Assembly (NCBI RefSeq): GCF_033568475.1
Contig: NW_027331833.1
Coordinates: 4,092,001 to 4,156,000 of the forward strand
DNA from: Henckelia pumila
Taxonomy: Eukaryota; Streptophyta; Magnoliopsida; Lamiales; Gesneriaceae
Reading direction: 5' to 3'
DNA: 64,000 nt
Shown here: in pieces, positions 54,524 to 64,000 of the stretch
Numbering within the stretch: position 1 is the first letter of the stretch
Layout: each line of letters opens with the position of its first letter
Position numbers and translations under genes: made by a program
The notes under the pieces: generated by a model
Seen by the model: the letters and a program-made list of their open reading frames with translations, nothing else
Databases searched by the model: none
What the model was told of the DNA's origin: nothing

Positions 54524-57500
54524 ATGCAAAGAGACTTTTGGAACATAGTACTAAGACTTTGGGTTGTCTTTGTAGGAAGATGAATATGAATGACGAAAGA
54601 GCAGCGATTGACTCCTAAATTGCGAGATACTTAGGGATTCTCGAGATTGTCATCGCTAGGACTATTGTCTACTCTTCGACTTATGTAGATCCCAGATTAG
54701 GATCGAGCACCAGATGTCAAAGGCAGTGGCAGAGGATTGGTTGGAAAATGTATAATGTTTGAATCTACTCTACTTTGACCAGTATCGACTCCTCTGAAGA
54801 TTCTCTATAATCTATTGGAGAGATTGTCATAAAGATCTTGCAGGAAGAATGGACCATTTATAATGTAATGGATGCAGGAAGATCTTGTAGGTTAGATCTT
54901 GTGCGGAGGAAGTCTGCTGACGTGCATTGATGCAAAGCATAGCATGAAGGTTAGTAAGTGAGCACAGATCATTCCTCGGAAGGAATCTACTAGAGGTCTT
55001 TGCGGGAGATCGTGCAGAAGATATGTGGCCAGCATGCTTGTATCGATGCTTGGACAGATGAGAAACTTCATGGTCAAGATCAAGATGTGTACCACGATTC
55101 AAATATGTTTGAATACAACGTTAAGATTGGTTGTAAATAGTATTTCAGTTGTAATTATTGAATCATTGGTGTTAATGATTCCAGATGATTGTTGTATCAA
55201 TGAAATTGTACTTTTTTGATGTAATTGAGTTTTTTGTAATTACATAGGACTGTAATAAAGATTGTACGGAACTTGGATCGATGATATTTGATCTTTGGGA
55301 CTAGTCCAGTGTGTAGTTGATTCGTGTTCAACTATAGTGGTTGTTGGGAAATTACATGATTGCAGTTGGTTGAATCTAGGTGTTTTCCTAGGATGATTTA
55401 GTTAGTCGTTTGAATATGGTTAGTGCCAGGGATGAGATGATTCATCTGGGGCATGAGTATTATTCTAGGTTGTTTTACTTAGAACAGTTGGTTGTTTGAC
55501 CTTCTAGGGTTATTGCCATATTTTGATGAGTTTTCATCAGGGTACCAAGTCAAGTAATATCAAGAGTTATGAGCTGTGATCGGAACTAGACGTGAGGAGG
55601 CGCAACCCTATGACAGTGTTACTCTGAGAGTCTTTCGTGTTTCAGAGGTGGCCTGGAAGCCTTCGCACTTTAGAAGCGTCTGTATAGGGGAGGCTACTTC
55701 AGTCTAGGGGTTAGCAACAGTCACAGCGGGGTATGAACTTGGATTGGACAGATATTGGATTCTGGTTTGTGTGATTAGTTATCATCTGACTTTTTCAGAG
55801 ATACATACTTGGATATCTGTTGTCAGAGTTAGTTTTGGAAAAGGTTTTTCTGGGTGAGTGATCATTTTGAGCAGACATGCTTTTTGACCTTCGATATTTT
55901 GGATATCACTAGACGGCTAGGTCTAGTAAGTAGAAGGATTTCTACCCGCGGTTGTTATGGGTATTTACTGATTTGATCAGAGATGCAGTTGGGATTCTTT
56001 GTGATTAGGATTAATCCAGGTTATCGAATTATAAACTGTTTGTAACTTAGACCCGGATAGGGGTATTGCTAAGTGATGATAGACTTCATCAGTAGTGGAT
56101 TGTATCAGATGTTAAGGATTGTACTGAATTATTCGATACGGGAGGGAAGCGTGACCTATGCCAATGTTCTCTGGAAGGTTGTTCCAGATAAGCTATTGGG
56201 GGATATTACCTCAGTCTTGATTTGTTGCACAGTCTTAGCGAGGGATATAGTTGGAATCATTCGGATTTGTTTTATATTGGATTTAGCTAGCCTTGGTATT
56301 CATCTCGAATGAACGCGACGGTTGGTAGTAGGTCCATGGTGGTGCAGGATGAGTACCAGTGACTACTTAAAGCTGTTATTTGACCTTGTCATAAATAGGT
56401 GTGTTGGATCAGGTGTGATTGTAAATGTTTGGGATTAGCGCACTCGTGGCAGCAAGATCAGTGATATTGATCGAGCCATGTAATTTTTTCAGTAATCAGT
56501 GATTGTTCGATTTGATTCATACTTTCAGGCCGAGTGTGAGCCACAATAGATCGACAAGTTAAGTCCAATCAGTGTTGACTTGGGATGTAATAAATCGAGA
56601 GGTACTTGGGATGGTACATTGAGCTGGTGTGTTTAGGATTTGATCCATGGTAATGTTTAGACACAGCAATTCGAGTGCATTCAAGATTCTCTAGTCATAG
56701 GAGATCTTCAAGGGTGCAGGAGATGGAACTTTTGGTTTTCTATTGATCACAGGAAGCGGTTATAGTTTGAATCTTGTGGTCATGACTAGTCTGGTAGCAT
56801 TGATGAGGTTATCAGCGATAGTTAAGACAAGTATTCTTTGTTAGGAAGGTACATATTTAATCTGAGCATTGCTTGTTATTAGCAATGAGTGAACCAGTTG
56901 TGGACATGAGATTAAATGATTGTTCCATATTATAGGTAGGCGACAGTTTTTGGATACTGTTAGCCTAATACTTTGCTTAGGAATTCCCAGCAATTGTCTT
57001 AGAGTTTTCCATCGAGCTGTGATACGACGAGTATTGTGGACTTCGATGAGCATTGGCAGACTAACATCAGTTGCTTGGACAAGGGATGAGACAACAGCCG
57101 AGACCTGGTTTTTAGGGTCTGGCGGGATTGTTTTTGTTTATTTTTCAGTGTCTTCTGATGTGTTGTGCCATTGAGATAGTGGAATCGAATTGGATTGATC
57201 TAGGAGTTAGCTGGATTGCCGAAGCATTGAGGATTTCATGTAGGATAGAGGTGAACCAGTTTTTGTTCATTCTAGTGGTGAGTCAAGTTGACAAGAGTTT
57301 GTTGTTATCCATGGTAGGATAATCGTTGTTATGATTTCAGACGTTATCTCGAGGGACGAGACATATACAATCATATGACACAGATTACCAGTACCAAGGA
57401 TGGTGTTAACTATCTAAGTGTTCGGCGGAATGGTAGTATTCATTTGGGGAATTATTAGTCAACATAGAGCGGGATAAGTACGAAGGGTACGTATTCTAAT

Positions 57501-58083
57501 ACGAAGGAGTTTCAAAACTTGCTGTTATCCGTGGCAGGATGACCAGTGGAATTTGCTTGGAATGATATCTCCGGTAGTGAGATTCAGATCAAGATGGATC
57601 ATGATCAGTCAGAATATTTCACAAGTTGTGATCATACCACTAGAGTTTTAATTTGAGGTTGTCACATAGGACGGGTGGTACGCAGTGATGTTGATGCTTT
57701 GTAAGTTAATTTCAGAGTAATGGTCATTTATTTTTGCAAAGGCTATTTCGTTAATAGAATGACTTTATCCTCGACTAGTAAGGAGTAACTCGGGTGAGTA
57801 CTCTGATAAAAGATCTCTAGTAATTAATGCTAAGAATAAAATTGTTAGATGGTTGGCTAACACTTGCGATAACATCGGGGATGTGATGTCAGTGTTAGAC
57901 CAGTAGGGATACAATACGTTTTTATCATGTCGTCTCAACTGATGCGGAATTTTGATTAGAGATGGGGATAGTTGATGTCAAGTTGAGATCTTGACAGGAA
58001 TTATCATCACTAAGATTCACAGTTGGTGTTACTACTTAAGTTAGGGTTGATACGGAAATTAGTCAGGAGACTACAGTACTCTC
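54524..58083 (+). other. Interior of the outer LTR element, no coding frame
   Basis: 3.5 kb with no frame longer than about 90 residues and no recognisable gag, protease, reverse transcriptase or integrase. Either a non-coding (LARD-type) interior or a fully decayed one. No promoters or RNA genes were seen. Confidence 0.6.
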
Positions 58084-59257
58084 GTTGAAACGACCACTAG
58101 TTCTACTTTAAATAAATTTAAATAAAAATGCGGATTTTTCAAAAATTTTGGCATGACCAATCTGTTTATTTTAAAACCCACCTAAAGCAGACAGAAAACA
58201 ACAAAAGCAACTGACAATACAGATAAACTAGACCAGAATAAATGAAAGAGAAACTAGGGGAAAATGTTCAACATCACAAACATCAAAATATTACAATTTA
58301 ATTCTTACAGACCAAGAAACAAATCTTAAAAATCATTTCATTTACATTTTCCAAATAAACAAAATAAATATTTCATAACATTTAAGCTTGAATAAACTTC
58401 TGCGGAATAATAGCATAGGTCGGAGGAATGCACCGTGCCCGCATCGGAGTCCACTCGAGAGTCATGCCCCTCGATTTCAACAAAGTACAACTTGCACCAA
58501 GCATAGTAGTGAGCCTAAAAGCCCAGCAAGATTTAAATAATACAGCAAGGGTTCAAAATAATGCATCGTACTAAAAGTAGTACTAAGTATACAATGAAGT
58601 TCACACGAAGGGAGAGCGTCATAACATGCCCGAAGTAGGAACAATAGCAATATGCGATGAAAAACAACATTCATGAGTCAGTTATCCTTTACATTTACTT
58701 TTGAAATTAGATCCTCGATTGTGACTATGATTGTTTTGGGGCCTCGGGTTGCTTATCTCATTCTTAGGGCAATTACTAATTAAACATTATTAAGTAAACA
58801 ATGAAGGAAGAAGATCAAACAATTTTTTTTTCAACCATGGGTGCGCTCGGTCAGTCAAAAACAACCGACCGAGCGCCCCTTCTTAACCCAACCTTCGGGT
58901 TGGGAATTCAGGGGCTGTGCCCGGTCTGCCAAAAAGAGCAGATCGAACTGTTTTCCAGCAGCAAAATGTGATCCTTTCAACCACTCCAATCCATCATATT
59001 GAAATCCCAACACATGAATACATACATAGAACAACATCTAAACATGTGTACAAGTAGTTGATACATCAAACTAAAGGTTTGGAATTCAACAAAAGCATGA
59101 AGTTGTACAAGGTATTCATCAAATTCTCAAAAACATCAACTAAAGTGTTTTCTAACATTCTTGCTAAGAGTTATATACATCATTTCAACTACAAACAACC
59201 CGAGTCCACATCTACTCTTCTTTCATGAGCTACCCTCGTCGACTTTGGCCAGCTCCT

Positions 59258-60843
59258 TGTTAGAGTAGGTGCCCGTCGAGCCAATGTGTTGGCCGATGGT
59301 CCTTGAGAGAACTCTTGTATGACAATCTTTATTTTAATAATATTTGACATTATTTAATTTGGCACATCTTTATCTTTATACCCATGCAAGCTGCATAGAT
59401 AAAGCCCTTGAATATACAAATAGTAGAAAGAATATGAGATGGTCATGTGATGACTATCATGAAACTCATATTTGGAATACTGTATATTCTAAACTGTTCC
59501 TAGTCGATTCAGCCGCCATAAAGAAGGATAAAGGCCGCTCGAGCTTGAGACTAGTATTTGCGATGTGAGTACCATGTTTCATTGGTAGGGGACATGGAGA
59601 TGTCCAAGCATGCAAATAGGTGCTCCTTGTAGAGTGCACTGAACAACCCTCCCTAAAGGATTTTCCAAGTGGTTCTCACTTATCGAGTGGAGAAGTCCTA
59701 GTTTATGGTTGTACACCATTAGTCCTATAACCCGGGACAACATGGAGACTCTATATGCTAGTGCTTCACTTTGACTTGTTTACCGACTCATCTGGGGTCA
59801 TCAGGTGGCAATGTTGGGTGTTGTGACGAAACATATAGGAGTCAATGCATTGTAGTCAAGGATTCACCGCTTACCTACGGGTATGGATATCCTATGTTAT
59901 ATCATGCATACGTAGCTTGAAATCTCTGATCAGAGTAAGTGGTAATTAAGAAAGGAGTTTCTTGAATTACACTTTCGATGCAACTACGGCATGACACATA
60001 ATTATCGATTCAATGACAACTCTCGATAAACCAATGGTTGTCGAATCGGTCGGGATATATGAGTTGAAGGGACCGTACTGTACGCTAACCATAATTGATT
60101 GGTTCTTGCAGGCACTATCATTTGATACCTAGGGAGTCATGTAAGCAATGCTGCTAGATGTTTACATGACTGGTTGGGTACTATCAGACTTGAGTTTTCT
60201 GACGTTCTTATTATCAATGTGTTGATTAATAAGAATGGAGCTATCTAGGGTATGCTCATATAAGGGACTTGTTGATCCTGAATCACATGGAGATGTGAAC
60301 CCACTGCTAGTTGTATCAGTGAACCATTGAGGGTCACACAAGTACTAGCTTTCTAGATCCCGTTGAGATTAAAATTAGTTCATTGTGTTGAACAACTTAT
60401 AAAGGAGTTTATAAGTAAAATAAATTAGAAGTTTGACTTCTAAATTGGAGAATGAATGGAATAAGTAACTTTTAATTTGTGAATATGTTCCAAGATTAAA
60501 AGTTGACTTAAAATAATTAGTTTATGAAAATGGTGATTTTCTAAACTATTATTTTGAACTTAGTTAATTAATTCAAGTGTTGAATTAATTTAACACTAGT
60601 AGACATTTTAATGTACAAATAATTAAATTAATTCAAGTGTTGAATTAATTAAACACTATTGAGTCTTGTAGAACTCAAATTAATATAGTGTTGTATAATT
60701 ATTGATACTAGTGGACTTGAATGGGTTCAAGTTAAATTTAATTAATTGATTAAACTTAAATGGGTTTAGGTTTAATAATTAATTAAAAATAAGTTCAAAT
60801 TACATTTAAATATATATATTTATATATGTATATATATATTGGC

Positions 60844-60882
<39 letters not shown>

Positions 60883-61461
60883 ATATATATGTGTGTGTAT
60901 GGAATTTGAAGGGTTGTAAGATGGTTTGCAATTTTCCATGCATGTCTTGCAACTTTCCATGCATGTTTAATTGTACCCATTAAATCCTTAACCATTAATA
61001 TATTATTATGAATAATATATACATATAACACACAATATTCCATTCCAATTCAACCATAGTGGCCGAACACTCCTTGGCAATTTTCTCCAAATTTTTCTTT
61101 CATTTTGAGGAAGAATTAAAATGATATCTCAATAAAAAATCCTCTAAATATTCTAGTGCATATTTAGAGTGGATTTAGATCGTCTAGTCGTGGACCTAAT
61201 TCGGAGGCTCGAAGAGTTGAATCCATTTTGAGCAAGGAGTGCTCTTGGAAGCTTGTAGATTGAGTCTACCATTTTTCAAGAGCCTAGTTGTTTATCAACT
61301 TGGTTGGAGCCATAAATCAATCTTTGAGATTGATAGGTAAAATTCTAAACACCCTATGGTTGTTTGAGTTTATTGAATACTACACAAGTGCTCGGATTTC
61401 TTTTATTAAAATTTTTATATTTCCGCTGCGTTTCCGGGCACGAGTTAACCGATCCCCTTCA
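59258..61461 (+). mobile_element. Solo LTR of a copia-type retrotransposon
   Basis: Starts TGTTAGAGTAGGTGCCCG, ends GATCCCCTTCA, and is flanked by exact 5-bp repeats CTCCT at 59253-59257 and 61462-61466. The last 60 bp (CCGCTGCGTTTCCGGGCACG) are typical of a well-known plant copia LTR type. The interior has only short frames. It lies inside the related LTR at 58732-62882, making three levels of nesting. Confidence 0.88.
60800..60900. repeat. TA/TG microsatellite inside the copia solo LTR
   Basis: A long alternation of TA with short TGTG interruptions. The minus-strand frame through it, rich in Ile and Tyr, is an artefact. Confidence 0.85.
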
Positions 61462-62954
61462 CTCCTGCCCCCTCTATCGTCATGCACACATACAAAACAA
61501 GAAAACAGCCGGATAAACTCCGGTAAGAATACAATCTCAGTATAACCAACATATATATGCGTTAAAGTAAATCATATCGACTCTAAATATTTCATCTCGA
61601 GAATAGAGTAATCAAACACATACATATATACAGAATTGATTCCTATAACGTCATTGCCATCAAGATTCGTATCCGATCTTGACATGAATATCTATCTATC
61701 GTAGTCGTCTGACCCGAAAATAAGGTTCATCAAACCTTGGCAAGAATCAATTCATATCACATATCATCTCATATCAAATAAAGATCAACTACCTGTGATG
61801 GATCGACAACATCAATCATAAAATGATAAAAAAGTATGTGATTTGGCGGAATAACTCAAGAAGCGTCATTCTCGAGTTTTAAATTCCTGACATTCGATGT
61901 TGTCTTATACCTTTCGTTTTCTTTTCGGTTCTTGAAGTACTTCAAATCTGAAATAGAATATCAAGAACTCATATTAAAATCTATTCAACTTCACATACAA
62001 ATCTGCTCAATTCTATCATTTCATCTTCAAAGAACAACTTCAAACCTCAAGCAAATCTTCTTCGGTTCGAAGGTGCACTTCGCGAGTTGATCAAGATCTT
62101 ACTAATCTGAAATATAATGATTATAACCAAGAAACATCAGTTATGCAGTTATGAGATCCTCAGCTCAATCATAGGACACCAAAACAGCCTCAAATCATAA
62201 CCCGACGGCTTAGCGATTGAAAATCGGTAACCGACAAAATATCAAACTCATAAATAACCTCATGTATCACTTCTAACCAAAATATCAACATAAATATCAG
62301 CATATCAGAGGCTATATAGTTTGAAACACATGCTGGAAATCATATCAAATACAACCGATCTCCGTTTTTTTATTCGGTTTCGCACATACGAGATATGAAA
62401 GCTCAAGAACATGAATATGTAATCGAATTCTGATTATCTTCACATACATGATTTCGAAACATGCTGAAACACAATAATACTTACGTCAAATTGAATCCCT
62501 CGTCGTAAGGATCGTAGCACTATTTTCGGAATTAAAATCGGACAATCGGATCAAAAGTTACGAGGATTTGAAAATCAAAATCAAATGAAAAGAAAGGTGG
62601 GTCTCGACTTTGCTCTGAAATTTTCTGAAGAAATCTGAAAGATACACGTATACAAGCTGATAAATCAATTTAAAATCGGATAACTTCAATTCTAGTTGCA
62701 ATTTAGTCCCTAGAACTTCATAAATTGCAATTCACTCCTCGGCCCTCTTTTAATTCAATTTCAATCCTAAATAATTTAAGAATATTAGAATTTAAATCAA
62801 AACTCTAAATATTCCCAAATTAAATATACTCGGATTAAAATTAAATAAGTTCAGATTAAATCAAATAATCTCAGGCCTTACAATTTTGATCGATCAATGG
62901 CTATAGTATACAATGCCGGCAAGAAAGCCAAGATTTTTCCGAACCCCACATTGC

Positions 62955-63142
62955 CCTTAATTGGTAGGGAAATCGAGATTGCTCCCGACCTCGTACTACA
63001 CATCTATTTGGTAGGGAAACCGAGATTTCTCTCGACCTCATACTACACGTTTGTTTGGTAGGGAAACCGAGATGTCTCTCGACCTCGTACTACACGTCAT
63101 TTGGCAAGTGAACCGGGGCATCCCCCGACTCATCATTGCACG
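62955..63142. repeat. Minisatellite, four units of about 48 bp
   Basis: Units contain TTGGTAGGGAAACCGAGAT, then CTC(T/C)CGACCTCGTACTACAC. The fourth is diverged (GCAAGTGAACCGGGGC). It lies in the LTR-like sequence of 58084-64000. Confidence 0.85.
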
Positions 63143-64000
63143 TCCAAGTCACAACCAACTCACTTCATTCTATAAATTTCCTTTTCATATAAAATTTTCT
63201 CATTTCAACTTATCCTTTTACATGCATTTTTTAATTAAAACTTCCGGCTAGAATATTAAATAAATTTGAAGTCACACACGCGAATAAATGGGAGTTGAAT
63301 AATTTAAACAACATGAAACTCAAAAGATAACATGAAATTAGTTTTATTGATTATTGGAGTGTAGGGGAGCACCCACGACTTAAAGGTTTTTTTATTGACA
63401 CTAAGTTTACGCACAAAAACGGTCTACAAGAGCGGTTAACCCGCATGAACCATAACTTAACTTATTTTAATCCAAAAGGCTTTCCGTTCGAACCGACACC
63501 TCAAACGCACCTTAAAATAATCCTATGACCAGTATTCATATTTTTATAATGAACCGAACATCCCAAACAATTTAAATTCCCGAACAGCCCATAAATGATT
63601 AAAAATCTGCTCACGATCCTAACCTCCCATACATTTAAGACATCAAGGGTAGCCCCTGTCCAGACCTCAAAAACCAACCCTATCAGACCTGTTTCCCTGA
63701 GACATGACGCGATGGTAAAAATTCTGTTTTGGACAACTTGAAACTATGGCCTCCCAAGCTCATCCCTCAACCTATTGCACCTCAAAAACCCATGAGAACA
63801 ACTAGTAAACTTGCCTAGACAACCAGCTAGGGCCCTTGAACAAGGCTCTAGCCCGACGCTACCTTACTTCTCCTTTTTTGCCCAAAACATTAGCCCAACG
63901 CCTTCAAAACTCTACTAACCGACCACCCAACCTAATTGTTCCATGACCAGCCCTATGGCCCTCCTAAAACACATCCAAATACACATGTATAACCTCATGA
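63143..64000. other. Right edge, LTR-like sequence without genes
   Basis: Non-coding on both strands, with a higher C content on the plus strand than the rest of the window. It is read as part of the minus-oriented element that begins at 58084. No other feature was seen. Confidence 0.45.

Larger units (their letters stand above)
43845..58083 (+). mobile_element. Outer LTR retroelement (gypsy-like), host of a nested insertion
   Basis: The LTR starts TGTAGTGACCC at 43845 and ends GGGTCGCTACA at 54506, but 44693-53856 inside it is an inserted element plus target repeat. Six bases later comes TGGTATCAGAGC (54512-54523), the tRNA-Met primer site. The interior 54524-58083 has no long frame. It ends where another LTR-like sequence (TGAAACGACCAC) starts at 58084, and no 3' LTR is seen. 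Confidence 0.8.
58732..62882 (-). repeat. Solo LTR related to the nested element, minus orientation, itself interrupted
   Basis: On the minus strand it starts TGTAAGGCCTGAG (at 62882) and ends CCCCAAAACA (at 58732). It matches the LTRs at 44693 and 51171 in order (TTTAGAGTTTTGATTTAAATT, AAACAACAGCCGG-like, CAACCCGAGT, CTCTAGGG-like), with considerable divergence. A 2.2-kb copia solo LTR (59258-61461) splits it. No primer site or interior adjoins it. The 5-bp flanks do not match, so how it arose is unclear. Confidence 0.7.
58084..64000 (-). mobile_element. LTR-like retroelement sequence, minus orientation, hosting nested LTRs
   Basis: Begins TGAAACGACCACTAG at 58084, which on the minus strand would be an LTR end (...TCGTTTCA). 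It continues to 58731, is interrupted by the LTR at 58732-62882, and resumes to the window edge with a minisatellite. No protein is encoded. The right limit is outside the window, so this could be one long LTR or LTR plus interior. Confidence 0.5.

Noticed and set aside
60795-61043. Minus-strand frame with long Tyr-Ile runs
   Set aside because: Translation of a TA microsatellite within a solo LTR.
62955-63142. Regularly spaced repeats that could suggest a CRISPR array
   Set aside because: Plant nuclear DNA; the units are contiguous and diverging, without unique spacers. It is a minisatellite in an LTR.

Overview
This is a stretch of plant nuclear DNA, almost certainly a eudicot. It is AT-rich, with GT-AG introns, plant LTR retrotransposons, Helitrons, plant-type Mutator, hAT and PIF/Harbinger elements, and one host gene of a plant-specific START-domain family. 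Lamiales is possible but is only a guess. Gene density is very low. Only three host genes are supported: a six-exon membrane-anchored START-domain lipid-binding protein (31213-34268, +), a two-exon 75-residue plant protein of unknown function (35286-35662, -), and a tRNA-Leu(AAG) gene (42095-42174, -). The two protein genes are convergent.

Layout. 1-3600: decayed Ty1/copia element A (minus). 3680-7260: a run of short inverted-repeat elements, including a hAT-type MITE with an exact 8-bp target duplication and a Mutator-type one with an 11-bp direct repeat. 7957-12900: decayed copia element B, split by a non-autonomous Mutator-like element (11154-12401). 13303-18000: PIF/Harbinger remnant with a giant inverted repeat at its 5' side. 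18150-20075: LINE-type RNase H fragment, four small fold-back elements in TA tracts, and a Helitron. 20460-21290: tandem duplication with a MITE inside one copy. 22562-29993: a full-length 7.4-kb FAR1-type Mutator element with an exact 9-bp target duplication. It carries a lightly damaged transposase gene, a convergent gene for a protein with a viroplasmin/RNase H1 N-terminal domain, and a captured receptor-kinase exon. 30050-35700: the host genes. 37000-41450: minus-oriented Helitron material in tandem, broken by a solo LTR. 42246-43844: hAT transposase remnant. 43845-64000: nested LTR retroelements up to three deep.

The most interesting signals are these. (1) Copia elements A and B lack the usual tRNA-Met primer site. 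In each, a 14-nt segment starting 2 nt after the LTR is an exact reverse complement of a segment inside its own LTR, and the two elements have different sequences, as expected if pairing is selected (self-priming). (2) The FAR1-type Mutator element has a second, viroplasmin-like gene, a kinase capture and hairpin-forming terminal repeats. (3) The nested LTR element at 44693-53851 has well-preserved LTRs, primer site and polypurine tract, but an interior with essentially no reading frames, as if it had moved as a non-coding passenger.

Everything here was read by eye. No database search, alignment or folding program was run, and boundaries without a target duplication are approximate.
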